From DASRAU01 sp035638075 (GTDB taxonomy: Bacteria; Acidobacteriota; Polarisedimenticolia; Gp22-AA2), in the NCBI GenBank assembly GCA_035638075.1, contig DASRAU010000041.1:124001-188000 (forward strand): a DNA stretch of 64,000 bases, in the 5' to 3' direction. Shown in pieces: positions 48,084 through 57,965 of the stretch; the stretch's first letter is position 1; each line of letters opens with the position of its first letter. The translations under genes were made by a program, and so were the position numbers. The notes beneath the pieces were generated by a model, which worked only from the letters and a program-made list of their open reading frames with translations, was not told where the DNA came from and searched no databases.

Positions 48084-50234
48084 ATGCGATTCGGTCTTCG
48101 AGCCGTTCCCCTGCTCCTGCTCGCCCCTCTCGTCGCCCCCATGGCCGCGGCCCAGGCGCCACCGTCGCCGCCGCCGTCGAAGTCGGGCTCCGATCGCTTC
48201 CAGCCGCTGGATTACTTCGGGCTCGAGTGGGCCTCGGACCCGGAGATCTCCCCGGACGGGAAGCGGGTCGCCTACGTGCGAAACTCGCTCGACATCATGA
48301 AGGACAGGCGGCGGTCGCAGATCTGGGTCCTCAACGCCGACGGAACGGATCATCGGCCGCTCACCTCCGGCAGCGGCGAGTCCGGTCCGCGCTGGTCGCC
48401 GGACGGCAAGCGCCTCGTCTATGCCGCCGCGGATGGCGACTCGGTCCAGCTCTTCGTGCGCTGGATGGACAACGGCGCGACCACGCGCCTGGCGCAGCTG
48501 CCGCGCGCGCCAGGCGGCGTGTCCTGGTCGCCGGACGGCAGGTCGATCGCCTTCACCATGCTGGTTCCGGCGAAACCCGAGCCCCTGGCGAAGATGCCGG
48601 AGAAGCCCGAGGGTGCGGAGTGGTCGAAGCCTCCGAAGGTCATCACCCACGTCACCTACCGCGCCGACGGCGAGGGGTATCTCGAGGAGGGCTTCAGCCA
48701 CGTCTTCGTCGTGCCCTCCGAGGGAGGCACGCCGCGGCAGCTCTCGTCCGGCTCGTTCAACCACGACGGCCGCCCGGTCTGGACGCCCGACGGCAAATTC
48801 CTGCTGGTCGCGGCCAACCGTCGCGACGACTGGGAGTACGAGTCGATGGACACGGAGATCTTCGAGCTGTCGGTGGCCGACGGCGCCATCCGCCCGCTGA
48901 CGAAGCGGTACGGCCCCGACAACGGACCCGCCATCTCGCCGGACGGAAAGCTCATCGCTTATGTCGGGTTCGACGATCGCTACCAGGGTTACCAGGTGAC
49001 GCACCTGTACGTCATGAATCGTGACGGCAGCAACCCGCACGCCGTCACCGGCAATTTCGATCGCGACATCAACGCGCCGCACTTCAGCCGCGACGGGAAG
49101 TGGATCTACTTCGGCAGCGACGACCAGGGGAACGGCCGCATCATGCGCGTCGGGGTCGGCGGCGGGAAGCCCGAGGTGCTCGCGACCGACGTCGGAGGCG
49201 GCGATCTCGGCCGGCCCTACGGCGGCGGCTCGTACTCGATCGCAGGGGGCGCCGCCACGGGCGGCGCGGAGGCCGGCCGCTTCGTCTATACCTGGACGCG
49301 TCCCGAGCGCCCGCCGGAGGTCGCGATCGCGTCGGCCGGCGCGAAGACGACGGTGCTCACGACGCTGAACGACGATGTCTTCACCGGCAAGACGCTCGCC
49401 TCGGCCGAGCCGATCTGGACCGAGTCCACGTTCGACCACCGGCGCATCGAGGGCTGGATCATGAAGCCGCCGGGCTTCGACGCGTCGAAGAAGTACCCGA
49501 TGATCCTCGAGATCCACGGCGGCCCGTTCGCCGACTACGGCGACCGCTTCGGCGCCGAGCTGCAGCTCTATGCCTCGGCCGGGTACGTCGTCCTCTACAC
49601 CAACCCGCGCGGCTCGACCTCGTACGGCGAGGAGTTCGGCAACCTCATCCACCACGCCTATCCCGGCAACGACTACGACGACCTGATGTCCCTCGTCGAC
49701 GCCACCGTCGGCCGCGGCTACGTCGACGACAAGAACCTGTTCGTCACCGGCGGCAGCGGCGGCGGCGTGCTCACCGCGTGGATCGTCGGCAAGACGCAGC
49801 GCTTCCGTGCCGCGGTCTCCGCCAAGCCGGTGATCAACTGGTACTCGTTCGTGCTCATCTCCGACCAGCCGAACTTCTTCTACCGCTACTGGTTCGCGTC
49901 GCCGCCGTGGGAGCACCCCGAGGACTACGCGAAGCGATCGCCGCTGACCTACGTCGGCAACGTTCACACGCCGACGATGCTTTTGACCGGGGAAGCGGAT
50001 TACCGCACGCCGATTTCCGAGGCGGAGCAGTTCTACGAGGCCCTGAAGCTCCGGAAGATCGACACGGCGCTGGTGCGCGTGCCGGACGCTTCCCACGGGA
50101 TGTTCGAGCGCCCGAGCATGCTCCTCGCCAAGTCGGCGCACATCCTCGGCTGGTTCGAGAAGTACCGCACCGGCAAGGACGCGGTGAAGACCGCCGCGAC
50201 GGAGCCTGCCGCCGGCCCCGCCGGCGCGAACTGA
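48084..50234 (+). CDS. S9 family prolyl oligopeptidase/acylaminoacyl peptidase-like enzyme
   Basis: 716 residues from the ATG at 48084 (CAGGAGG upstream). Signal peptide (LRAVPLLLLAPLVAPMAAA), then an N-terminal beta-propeller with PD40-type repeats (SPDGKRVAYV, SPDGKRLVYA, SPDGRSIAF), and a C-terminal alpha/beta-hydrolase with catalytic GGSGGG (S558), DYRTP (D639) and DASHG (H671). All three residues are present in order, so it is probably active. Exported, it probably cleaves peptides made by the S53, M3 and HExxH enzymes. It diverges from the XRE operon. Confidence 0.92.
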   Translation: MRFGLRAVPLLLLAPLVAPMAAAQAPPSPPPSKSGSDRFQPLDYFGLEWASDPEISPDGKRVAYVRNSLDIMKDRRRSQIWVLNADGTDHRPLTSGSGESGPRWSPDGKRLVYAAADGDSVQLFVRWMDNGATTRLAQLPRAPGGVSWSPDGRSIAFTMLVPAKPEPLAKMPEKPEGAEWSKPPKVITHVTYRADGEGYLEEGFSHVFVVPSEGGTPRQLSSGSFNHDGRPVWTPDGKFLLVAANRRDDWEYESMDTEIFELSVADGAIRPLTKRYGPDNGPAISPDGKLIAYVGFDDRYQGYQVTHLYVMNRDGSNPHAVTGNFDRDINAPHFSRDGKWIYFGSDDQGNGRIMRVGVGGGKPEVLATDVGGGDLGRPYGGGSYSIAGGAATGGAEAGRFVYTWTRPERPPEVAIASAGAKTTVLTTLNDDVFTGKTLASAEPIWTESTFDHRRIEGWIMKPPGFDASKKYPMILEIHGGPFADYGDRFGAELQLYASAGYVVLYTNPRGSTSYGEEFGNLIHHAYPGNDYDDLMSLVDATVGRGYVDDKNLFVTGGSGGGVLTAWIVGKTQRFRAAVSAKPVINWYSFVLISDQPNFFYRYWFASPPWEHPEDYAKRSPLTYVGNVHTPTMLLTGEADYRTPISEAEQFYEALKLRKIDTALVRVPDASHGMFERPSMLLAKSAHILGWFEKYRTGKDAVKTAATEPAAGPAGAN

Positions 50235-50276
50235 GGCCTGTTCCCGGACCGGCCGTCGTCACGGAGAGACGGCACC

Positions 50277-53213
50277 ATGAAGTGGCTCCTCCCGGCCGTC
50301 ATCGTGTTGCTGCTGGCCCCGACGCCGGCGGCAGCGAATGCCTGTGTCTCGGCCTCGGCGTGCGCGGTGGTCCCATGCTTCTTCGATGCGGCGGCGAGCT
50401 GGACGTCCTGCGGCGGCACCTCTCCGCAGCCCACCGACTCCTGGACGGTCCGGGCCGGCCACACGGTCATCCTCGACGCGAGCCTGACCACGCGCGCCGG
50501 CACCGTCAACGGCACCGTCCGCACCGGTCCTGACGGCGGCGCCGCGCTCACCCTCATCGGGACCTCCGGAAACGAGCTCACCATCGGCTCGACCGGCCTC
50601 TTCCAGCTCCGCAAGGGCGATTCGCTGATCTGTGACAGCACGGCCGCCGCATGCCAGTACGTCTGGGCCTCCGGCGGAAGACTCGACCTGCAGGGCGACG
50701 TCCACGAGACGACCCTGACGGGAGCGCTGACCGATCTGCCCGCGGACACATCCTTCCCGACCTGCGGCGGCACGGACGGGCGCAGGTGGATGTTCCGCGT
50801 GGCGAACGGGTCCGAGTTTGCGGCGCCGGGCGGCCGCGTGCGCTTCCTGAGCGGCAAGGCGCGCGACCGTGAGTTCGAGATCGTCGACGTGACCTCTGGC
50901 GCCATCACGGTCTGCACGGCGCTGACCGACGCCGCCTCGACGGGAATCTACGGAGGCCAGCGGCTGACGCCGCACGCTCTCGTCGGCAGGCTCGGGATTC
51001 GTCACACCGTTCCCACCGTCACGGACAACGCCAGTCCGTTCTACGTGCACCCCGCCTCCGGGGACGCCGTCGCCATCATCGAGGACGTCAACCTGATCCA
51101 GGTCGGCGGCGCCCACGGCTTCCGGTTTTCCGACATGAGCCAGTCGGGCAGCGCGGTGCCCCCGATCCTTCGCGCCGCGCACCTCGCCGGCATCGGCACG
51201 ACCGAAAGCGGCACGGTCTCCTTCGTCGCCAAGGCCGCCGCGGCGGGTCTCTCCGCGGGGACCTGGGAGTATCTCAACTGGCATGACTACGCCGGCGCGG
51301 ACCAGCTCACCCTGCTCGGCTGGGTGGACACGACCATCCGTCGCTCTTCCTTCCATGACGCGGGCCCCGACGCGACGGAGTCCTCCGGTCCCATTTATCC
51401 GGGTGCGGCGACATTCCCCGGCTCGAGCGTCAACCTTCCGTGCGATCGGTTCGACGTCATCGACAACACCATCTACCGGGTTCGCGGCAACGGCGTGCAA
51501 TACAACGCGGGAGGGACGCTCGCCTATTCCACCGGCGGGCGTGTCCAGGGGAACCTCGTGTTCGATGGCTGCACGACGCCGAGCGGCGAATGCTCGGGGA
51601 TCGAGATCGACGCCTGCCAGTTCTGCGACGTGTCGTACAACGTCGTCCATGACATCTGCCGGCTCGACGGCCGCAGCGGCGATCTGATCCGGTTGGGCGG
51701 CCCGGGCGGTCCGAGCCTGAGCCGGGGCACGGTGGCCCACCACAACTGGGCTGTGAACGGCTGCGGAATCGGCCTGCGTTCCAATCCCGGGATTCCGGAC
51801 CAGGGCCGTGACACCGTCTGGACCGGCAACTACGTCTCGCACGTGCGCCAGGACGGCGGCCAGAACGGGTCCTGGTACGGCAACGTCGTGAAGAACTGGG
51901 GGCTCGACAACGCCAGCACCCACGCCGGCATCTCCAATCCGGAGAAGGCGCTCGGCAACTGGCTGCTCGGCAACGACCCGGGCATCGCCGGCGCGGCCGC
52001 GTGCGCGACCGGCTGCTCGCGCGACGGCATCCTGTTCGACACCAGCGGAGGGAATGGCCCGGACGCTTCGGGCGTGCTGGTGCAGGACCTGCTCGTCGCC
52101 GGGCTCGACTCGCCCGCGGTCCAGAGCGGCGGCGTGCGGATCGACAACAGTGTCGACTACGACGTCGCGGTGGATCACGTGACCTGCGACAACTTCGGGA
52201 GCTGCGGCAACTGCGTCAAGAGCGCCGCAACGAACGCCATCGACGTCGCCATCACCGATGTCGCCGTCCAGCGGACCAATCGCTGCACGGCCGTGGTCTG
52301 CTCGGCGACCCCGATCGAGAGCGTCGGCAACCTGGCCTACCGGCACTCCGGCGTCGCGGCGGACGATGTCACGGTCAACACCTCGGGCTGCGATGCCCTG
52401 GGGACGTGGACGCCGCTCGGATCGCTCGGCTATCGCGATGCCGCGAACGGGGACTTCAATTTCCTGCCGGCCGCTCCGGGGCTGACGCTCGGAGCGGGAT
52501 CGGCTCCCATCGGGATCCGCGCCTTCAGGCACCCGCGCGGGGCCATCAACGACTTCTGGGGCGGGATCCTGCCGTTCGATCTCATGCAGCCGGTCGATGT
52601 CGCGAACGTCCCGAACACCGACTCGGACGACGACGGGGTGATGGACTCCCACGACACCTGCGTGGACGTCGCCAACCCTTCGCAGTACGACCAGGACGGC
52701 GACGACTCCGGGGATGCCTGCGATTGCGCTCCGGGCGACGCTTCGGCCTGGGAGCTTCCCGGGGAGGCCACCCACCTGCTTCTCACGGTCGACCCGCCGG
52801 ACAGCCAGGCCACCCGGCTCGACTGGACCGCCCCGTCCACCGGTGGTCTCCCCGCCTCGATGACCTACGAGGTGATCCGCTCCACCCGCGCCTCGGACCT
52901 GGTGGCGCCGGCCACCTGCCTGGCCTCGGGTCTGGCGCTCACCACGGCGGCGGAGCCCGATCGACCGGGTCCCGGCTCGGCCTTCTTCTATGTCGTGCGG
53001 GCGCGCGATGCCTGCGGCGCCGGCGTGGCGCACCGGGGATCGAACGGCCTGCCGGTGCCGGCGGTCGATTGCCCGCCGGCGCTCACCGCGGGCGGACCGG
53101 CGCGCGACGACTGGCTGGAGACCGCCCGGCCGGTTGCTACTCGCAGCGCAGGGCGACGAGCGGATCGACCCGCGTCGCCCGGCGCGCCGGCACCAAACAC
53201 GCGGCGAAGGTGA
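50277..53213 (+). CDS. large secreted protein, probable right-handed beta-helix
   Basis: 978 residues with a signal peptide (MKWLLPAVIVLLLAPTPAAA). The body is rich in short parallel beta-type repeats with Asn-Gly turns (about residues 330-700), consistent with a right-handed beta-helix. A thrombospondin type-3-like segment (DTDSDDDGVMDSHDTC) and the shared C-terminal domain follow. In the other three proteins the shared domain ends the protein; here 45 further residues, low in complexity and Arg/Ala/Pro-rich, follow and overlap the 3' end of the convergent ADOP gene by 77 bp. This looks like a lost stop codon. The function is unknown, possibly a polysaccharide-active or adhesive surface protein. 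Confidence 0.65.
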   Translation: MKWLLPAVIVLLLAPTPAAANACVSASACAVVPCFFDAAASWTSCGGTSPQPTDSWTVRAGHTVILDASLTTRAGTVNGTVRTGPDGGAALTLIGTSGNELTIGSTGLFQLRKGDSLICDSTAAACQYVWASGGRLDLQGDVHETTLTGALTDLPADTSFPTCGGTDGRRWMFRVANGSEFAAPGGRVRFLSGKARDREFEIVDVTSGAITVCTALTDAASTGIYGGQRLTPHALVGRLGIRHTVPTVTDNASPFYVHPASGDAVAIIEDVNLIQVGGAHGFRFSDMSQSGSAVPPILRAAHLAGIGTTESGTVSFVAKAAAAGLSAGTWEYLNWHDYAGADQLTLLGWVDTTIRRSSFHDAGPDATESSGPIYPGAATFPGSSVNLPCDRFDVIDNTIYRVRGNGVQYNAGGTLAYSTGGRVQGNLVFDGCTTPSGECSGIEIDACQFCDVSYNVVHDICRLDGRSGDLIRLGGPGGPSLSRGTVAHHNWAVNGCGIGLRSNPGIPDQGRDTVWTGNYVSHVRQDGGQNGSWYGNVVKNWGLDNASTHAGISNPEKALGNWLLGNDPGIAGAAACATGCSRDGILFDTSGGNGPDASGVLVQDLLVAGLDSPAVQSGGVRIDNSVDYDVAVDHVTCDNFGSCGNCVKSAATNAIDVAITDVAVQRTNRCTAVVCSATPIESVGNLAYRHSGVAADDVTVNTSGCDALGTWTPLGSLGYRDAANGDFNFLPAAPGLTLGAGSAPIGIRAFRHPRGAINDFWGGILPFDLMQPVDVANVPNTDSDDDGVMDSHDTCVDVANPSQYDQDGDDSGDACDCAPGDASAWELPGEATHLLLTVDPPDSQATRLDWTAPSTGGLPASMTYEVIRSTRASDLVAPATCLASGLALTTAAEPDRPGPGSAFFYVVRARDACGAGVAHRGSNGLPVPAVDCPPALTAGGPARDDWLETARPVATRSAGRRADRPASPGAPAPNTRRR
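52764..53075 (+). other. shared C-terminal domain, copy C (beta-helix protein)
   Basis: 104 residues ending VPAVDCP, with RLDWTAPSTGG, YEVIRSTRAS, a middle Cys, GPGSAFFYVVRARDACG. It directly follows a thrombospondin type-3-like module. The frame does not stop after the Cys-Pro but continues 45 codons. Confidence 0.6.
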
Positions 53214-55587
53214 CCGCCGCCATCAGCACGAGCGTGGCGGCGAGGGTGGCGGGGTCGGCGCTGCCGACGCCGAACAGCAGGCCGCGGAACAACGCTCCGA
53301 GCCAGGCCACCCCCGCAAGACCGGCCATCGCTCCACCGAGGGCGAGCCAGGCGGTGCGGCGCAGGACCAGGCCGAGCACGTGCCGGCTGCGCGCTCCGAG
53401 CGCCATGCGGATGCCGAACTCCCGGGTGCGCACCTCGGTCGCGAAGGCGGTCACGCCGTAGACGCCGGTCGCGGCGAGGATCAGGGCGACGAACGCGAAG
53501 AGACCGAGGATCGACGCCAGGACGCTCTCCGGTCCCAGCTTGACGCGCAGCCGGTCGGCGAGCGTTCCGGCCTCGTCGAGAGGCAGGTCCGGATCGAGAC
53601 GCGCGACCAGGGCCTGAAGCCCCGGCAGCAACGCCGCCGGCTCGCCATCGGTTTCGAGGACGAGGCTCATGTCCGACAGGTGGAATTGTGCGGCGGGCAG
53701 GAACAGGAACGGCTCGGGGTCGGCCCGCGGGCTGACCAGCCGCGCATCGCGCACGACGCCGACGACCAGCCCTCCCCCTTCGCCCATGTTGCGGATGGTC
53801 TTCCCGATCGGGTCCTGTCCCGGCCAGAAGCGGCGCGCGAACGCCTCGTTGACGACGAGAACCGGCCGCGATGATGCGCTGTCGCCGGCGTCGAAGTCGC
53901 GCCCGCCCAGGAGCGGGATGCCCAGCGTCCGGAAGAACCCGGGGCTGACGACGTTGAACGGCACGACCGGCGCCTCCTCCGGCGAGCCGGAGTACCCCTC
54001 GTATTCGACGCTGTTCCCCATGCTGCGCCGCCCCATCGGGACGATGTGCGCGAGCGCGGCCGAGCGGACTCCCGGGAGCGCGCGGGCGGCCTCGAGCAGT
54101 TCGGCGTAGACGCGCTCGGTGCGGGTCGTGTCGTAACCCTGCAGGCCCGGGTCGACCGTGGCGGCGAGGCGATGCTCGACCTCGAAGCCGGGGTCGACCG
54201 AGCCGGCGCGCTGCAGGGTCCTCAGGAGAAGCCCCGCTCCCGCCAGCAGCACCACCGCGAGCGCCACCTGGGTCGCGACCAGGAGCTCGCGCAGGGCATG
54301 TCCGGAGGCGACGCGCGGCGACGCGTCACGCGCCAGGGCGGTGCGCACGTCCACCCGGCCGGCGCTGAGCGCCGGGATGATGCCGAGCGTCCCGATGGTC
54401 ACGAGCCCGACCACGAGGGTATAGGCGAGCACGCGCGGATCGCCGACGGACGAAACCGCCTCGAGGGGAATCGGCGTCCCCCGCGGCATCGCGGCGCGCG
54501 CCAGGTCGAGGCCCCAGGCCGCCACGAGCAGGCCGCCCGCCGCCGCCAGCACTCCGAGGAGGGCGCTCTCGGCCATGAACTGCCGGAGCAGGCGGCCGCG
54601 CGACGCGCCGATCGCCCGCCGGATGGCGATCTCGCGGCTCCTGCGTTCCCCGCGCACCATCAGCATGCCGCCGACGTTGGCGCAGGCGATCGCCAGCACC
54701 AGCAGCACGACGCCGAACAGCAGCCGGCCGGCCAGGCGGCTGCGGCCGGCGCTCTCGGTCCCGTACCCCAGCGCCGCCTCGGCCGCGGGCAGCAGGCGTG
54801 CCCCGGCGAGCTTCGGTCCCGCGTCCTTGTCGGGGACGGCCACGGCGATGCCCGAGAGCTGCCCCGCGGCCGCCTCGACGTTCTCCCCCGGCCGCAGCAC
54901 GCCGGCGACGTTGAGCCACATGAACCCGCGGCGCGTCAGCGGCTTCATCTCGGCGAGCGACGTCAGGACCGATTCGGTGTGCGGCAATGGAAGGAACAGA
55001 TCCGGGAACGACTCGAGGCTCGCGCCGGTGAATCCGGCCGGCGCCACGCCCGCGACGGTGAAGGAGCGGCCGTTGATGCGCACCGCCTGGCCGAGAACGC
55101 CGCGATCGCCGGCGAACGCATCGGCCCAGAGACGGTGGCCGATCACCACGACGGGCGCGGCGCCGGAAGCGTCGTCGGCTTCGTCGAGCAGGCGGCCGAG
55201 GAAGGCTCGCGTCCCGAGGGTCGCGAAGTAGTTGCCGCTGACCATCGACGCGCCCACCCGCCGCGGGCGTCCTGCCGCCGGGGCGAGATGCACCGGCGAG
55301 GCATCGGACCAGGCACACAGCGATTCGACAGCCGGGGCGCGGCGCAGATCGAGGTAGGCCGGGTACGACCAGCCCGCCGCATGCTCGTGAATCGGGATGA
55401 CGCGCCACAGTTCGTCGGCGCGCGGCACCCGCAGCGGATGGAAGAGGACCGCGTCCACCAGGCTGAAGATCGCCGTGTTCGCCCCGATGGCGAGCGACAG
55501 CGCCAGCAGCACGAGCGCGGTGAACCCCGGCTTCTGGACCAGGAGCCGGAGGCCGTGCCGCAGGTCTTCCTTCAGGGCGGGGAGCAT
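53137..55587 (-). CDS. ADOP-family MacB/FtsX permease, second copy
   Basis: 816 residues from the ATG at 55587, chosen for GAGGAGG upstream and because LKEDLRHGLRLLVQKPGFTALV is the usual start of the permease core. Unlike the first ADOP it lacks the N-terminal prefix domain and has no PadR gene beside it. The core is the same: MacB periplasmic domains and two FtsX halves, ending RVDPLVALRCE. A TPR lipoprotein gene follows downstream on the same strand after 549 bp of other sequence, not coupled. Its 3' end is overlapped by the convergent beta-helix gene. Confidence 0.88.
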   Translation of the reverse strand: MLPALKEDLRHGLRLLVQKPGFTALVLLALSLAIGANTAIFSLVDAVLFHPLRVPRADELWRVIPIHEHAAGWSYPAYLDLRRAPAVESLCAWSDASPVHLAPAAGRPRRVGASMVSGNYFATLGTRAFLGRLLDEADDASGAAPVVVIGHRLWADAFAGDRGVLGQAVRINGRSFTVAGVAPAGFTGASLESFPDLFLPLPHTESVLTSLAEMKPLTRRGFMWLNVAGVLRPGENVEAAAGQLSGIAVAVPDKDAGPKLAGARLLPAAEAALGYGTESAGRSRLAGRLLFGVVLLVLAIACANVGGMLMVRGERRSREIAIRRAIGASRGRLLRQFMAESALLGVLAAAGGLLVAAWGLDLARAAMPRGTPIPLEAVSSVGDPRVLAYTLVVGLVTIGTLGIIPALSAGRVDVRTALARDASPRVASGHALRELLVATQVALAVVLLAGAGLLLRTLQRAGSVDPGFEVEHRLAATVDPGLQGYDTTRTERVYAELLEAARALPGVRSAALAHIVPMGRRSMGNSVEYEGYSGSPEEAPVVPFNVVSPGFFRTLGIPLLGGRDFDAGDSASSRPVLVVNEAFARRFWPGQDPIGKTIRNMGEGGGLVVGVVRDARLVSPRADPEPFLFLPAAQFHLSDMSLVLETDGEPAALLPGLQALVARLDPDLPLDEAGTLADRLRVKLGPESVLASILGLFAFVALILAATGVYGVTAFATEVRTREFGIRMALGARSRHVLGLVLRRTAWLALGGAMAGLAGVAWLGALFRGLLFGVGSADPATLAATLVLMAAVTFAACLVPARRATRVDPLVALRCE

Positions 55588-55758
55588 GCTCGCGGGTCCT
55601 CCTCTTGCGCTCGGGACCGCGGGCGTCGAGCAACTTGCGCGCCACTTGAAAAGGGTGCGTCCGCAGAGAGGTTCGGGCGCTTCGGGCCGGTCGCCTTGTT
55701 CACGGGCGGCACGCGTCCGTCCCACAAGCGCACAGACCGGCGGAGCCGGCCGCCCGCG

Positions 55759-56733
55759 CTACTTCGCCGCGGCGTTGATCTTCGCGAGCAGGGCGTCGAC
55801 GTTGCGGCCGAGGCGGCGGGCTTCCTCGGCTTCGCGGCGCGCTTCCGAGGTCTTCTTCGAGGCGAGCAGCGCCTCGGCCAGCCCTTCGTGCGCCTCGCCG
55901 CGCGCCGGCTGCAGCCGGACGGCATGGCTCCAGGCGTCGGCCGCCTGGTCGGGGTGACCCTCGTCGTATTGCAGGCGGGCGAGCGCGCGGTACCCGGCGT
56001 AGGACTCCGGGTTCAGCTCGAGCGCGTGCAGCAGCGTCGTCTGCGCCTCGCGCGCGTCGCCATTGGCGGCGAGCGCCTCGCCGAGCTTCGTCCACCCGAC
56101 CGCGCCGCCGGGATTCAATCCGACGACGCGCCGGTACGCCTCGATCGCCTTCGGGTCGTCGCCGAAGGCGCGCTCCGCGTCGCCGAGCGCCTGCTGCAGC
56201 GCCGGCGACTTGGGATCGATCTTCAGCGAGGACCTGGCGAGCGTGACCGCCTCCTGGGTCTTGTCGCGCGCCAGGAGGACCGCCACCTTCGTCTTGATCG
56301 CCGGCACCGACTGCGGGTTCGCCTTGAGCGCGCGCTCGATCGCCTCGGAGGCGCCGTCGAGATCGTCCCGGTCGAGGCGAATCTGCGCCAGGCCGACGAG
56401 CGCTCCGACGTGCGCCGGGTTCTCCTTCAGGATCGCGGTCCAGGCCCGCTCCGCATCGGCGGTCTTGCCGGCGTCGTACGACTGCGCCGCCTGGGCCGAC
56501 CGCGCATCGAGTCCCTGCGCCCCGGCCGCTGGCGCGACGGTGTCGCGCGACGGTGTCTTTTCCGCCGCCACCGCCTCGCCCGGAGACGCTCCGGGACCCG
56601 TGGTCGTCGCGGCCTCGCGAGCCGGAGCAGGCGATCCGCTCGAGCCCTCGCGGCTGGAGCAGGCGGTCGCCGACAGGCAGACCGTCAGAAGAATGACGAG
56701 AAGGCAGGACAGGTGGCGGGCTCGAAAGGTCAT
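55759..56733 (-). CDS. TPR-repeat lipoprotein
   Basis: 324 residues from the ATG at 56733 (GAGGGAG upstream). The first 26 residues have a lipobox (LSATAC), so it is a lipid-anchored envelope protein. After an Ala/Pro/Thr-rich linker come about six tetratricopeptide repeats, such as AGKTADAERAWTAILKENPA and DPKAIEAYRRVVGLNPGGAV. TPR proteins of this type act as scaffolds in envelope assembly or outer-membrane machines. A divergent gene of unknown role starts 144 bp away. Confidence 0.85.
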   Translation of the reverse strand: MTFRARHLSCLLVILLTVCLSATACSSREGSSGSPAPAREAATTTGPGASPGEAVAAEKTPSRDTVAPAAGAQGLDARSAQAAQSYDAGKTADAERAWTAILKENPAHVGALVGLAQIRLDRDDLDGASEAIERALKANPQSVPAIKTKVAVLLARDKTQEAVTLARSSLKIDPKSPALQQALGDAERAFGDDPKAIEAYRRVVGLNPGGAVGWTKLGEALAANGDAREAQTTLLHALELNPESYAGYRALARLQYDEGHPDQAADAWSHAVRLQPARGEAHEGLAEALLASKKTSEARREAEEARRLGRNVDALLAKINAAAK

Positions 56734-56806
56734 CCGGTCTCCCTCGGACACGCGAACGCGTCGAACTCTACACCCATCGAAGCGGCCACGAACCGGCCGC
56801 ATCATC

Positions 56807-56835
56807 TTGATCCCGGCTCCCGTGGTCCCTATCTT
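56807..56835 (+). promoter_or_regulatory. candidate promoter of the 56878 gene
   Basis: TTGATC (56807-56812), exactly 17 bp, TATCTT (56830-56835), 42 bp before the ATG, which has an AAGGGGGAA site. This is the best sigma-70-type match in the window besides the XRE promoter. Confidence 0.5.
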
Positions 56836-56877
56836 CGGCGGCACGAGCGCCGTGCCTGAGCTCGAAAGGGGGAAGCC

Positions 56878-57372
56878 ATGGGTTCGTTCGCGAAGCGGCT
56901 GGTCCTGAGCGTCCTGGGCGTGGCGGTGATGTGCGGCTACTGGACCGTCAAGGGATTGTTCGTCGAGGATGCGAACGCGACGATGAAGCACATCCCGGAC
57001 AAAGTCTGGGACGGCGGCGGCGGCACGATCACCATCGAGACCGATTCGACCGAGGCGGCGCGCGTCTACGTCAGCTTCGAGACGAACGTGGCCGTCGACG
57101 ACGCCGGCCACAAGTTCCTCGAGACGTGGGAGCGGGTCGAGCCCGGCTTCCACGCGTTCAAGATCGACGTGCCCCCCGGCGTGTCGGGGACCGCCGAGGT
57201 GGACGTCGAGAACCCCAAGGTCGGGTCGAAAGCGCGCGTGGCGGTGCGGGTGAACGGCGAGATCGCGATCGAAGACAAGCAGGAGCTGACGGAGCCGCTG
57301 AAGCCCGGCTGGGCCTTCGCCGCCCAGGTCGAGCTCGAGGACTACGCGAAGGGCACCCCGGGCAACGACTAG
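56878..57372 (+). CDS. membrane-anchored protein of unknown function
   Basis: 164 residues. One N-terminal hydrophobic segment (LVLSVLGVAVMCGYWTVKGL) anchors it or acts as a signal. The rest reads as a beta-sandwich (TITIETDSTEAARVYVSF, GFHAFKIDVPPGVSGTAEVDV, RVAVRVNGEIAIEDK). It may be an extracytoplasmic immunoglobulin-like domain. I recognise no family. Its stop overlaps that of the convergent beta-barrel gene by 4 bp. Confidence 0.65.
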   Translation: MGSFAKRLVLSVLGVAVMCGYWTVKGLFVEDANATMKHIPDKVWDGGGGTITIETDSTEAARVYVSFETNVAVDDAGHKFLETWERVEPGFHAFKIDVPPGVSGTAEVDVENPKVGSKARVAVRVNGEIAIEDKQELTEPLKPGWAFAAQVELEDYAKGTPGND

Positions 57373-57965
57373 GCGCGCGGGCGTCCCAGCCGCCAGGTGA
57401 ACCCGAGCGCGTACTGCCCATGCCGGTTCGACTGATCGAACGCATCGTCGAACAGGAACGCCGCTTCGATCCGGAACGCCACCTGGTCGTGGTCGCCGTA
57501 GAAGAACCGGCTCCCCACGGCGGCCTGCCAGGCGCTCGACGTGTCGTCGACGTGCGCATTGGGGAACTTCACGTCGGTGCGGCCGACGCCCCCCAGCACG
57601 TACGGGATGATGTTGCCGCTCTTTGACGGAAAGTTGAACACGCCGGACACGAAGACCTGACTCATCGCCTGGTCCTGGTCGAGCTTCCTGTCGGTGCTGC
57701 CGTTGCCACGCAGCGCTCCCTCGTCGAAGTGGGCCGAGTAGGCGAACTGCCCTTCGATCTCGAACCATTTCGTCGCGCAATACCCGCCGCGCAGTTTGAG
57801 CATGGAGCCTGTGTGCCCCACGAGGTCCTGGTCCCAGGAGGTCACGCCGAAATCGAATCCCAACTCCCCGTTCCCTTTCGTGATCCCAGCCCAGGCCGGA
57901 GCGAACGCCCCCGACAGCAGGACCAGGCCGGCGACCAACAGCCCCGAAGCCCTCGACGAGCGCAT
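57369..57965 (-). CDS. small outer-membrane beta-barrel protein, paralogue
   Basis: 198 residues from the ATG at 57965 (GGAGGGG upstream). Signal peptide LLVAGLVLLSGAFAPAWA, then a beta-barrel with strands such as GELGFDFGVTSWDQD, LKLRGGYCATKWFEIEGQFAY and AWQAAVGSRFFYGDHDQVAFR. It is homologous along its whole length to the barrel at 31186-31737 (for example VFNFPSKSGNIIPYVLGGVG aligns with VFNFMPKKDINPFVLVGVG). It ends in FTWRLGRPRA. It is probably an OmpW/OmpA-type pore or structural protein. Confidence 0.8.
   Translation of the reverse strand: MRSSRASGLLVAGLVLLSGAFAPAWAGITKGNGELGFDFGVTSWDQDLVGHTGSMLKLRGGYCATKWFEIEGQFAYSAHFDEGALRGNGSTDRKLDQDQAMSQVFVSGVFNFPSKSGNIIPYVLGGVGRTDVKFPNAHVDDTSSAWQAAVGSRFFYGDHDQVAFRIEAAFLFDDAFDQSNRHGQYALGFTWRLGRPRA

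Noticed and set aside
50259..53033. 924-residue minus-strand frame opposite the beta-helix gene
   Set aside because: Low-complexity antisense composition; the plus strand has a signal peptide, repeats and the shared C-terminal domain.
54046..56859. 937-residue plus-strand frame over the second ADOP and TPR genes
   Set aside because: Arg/His-rich antisense composition and no motif; both opposite genes are well supported.
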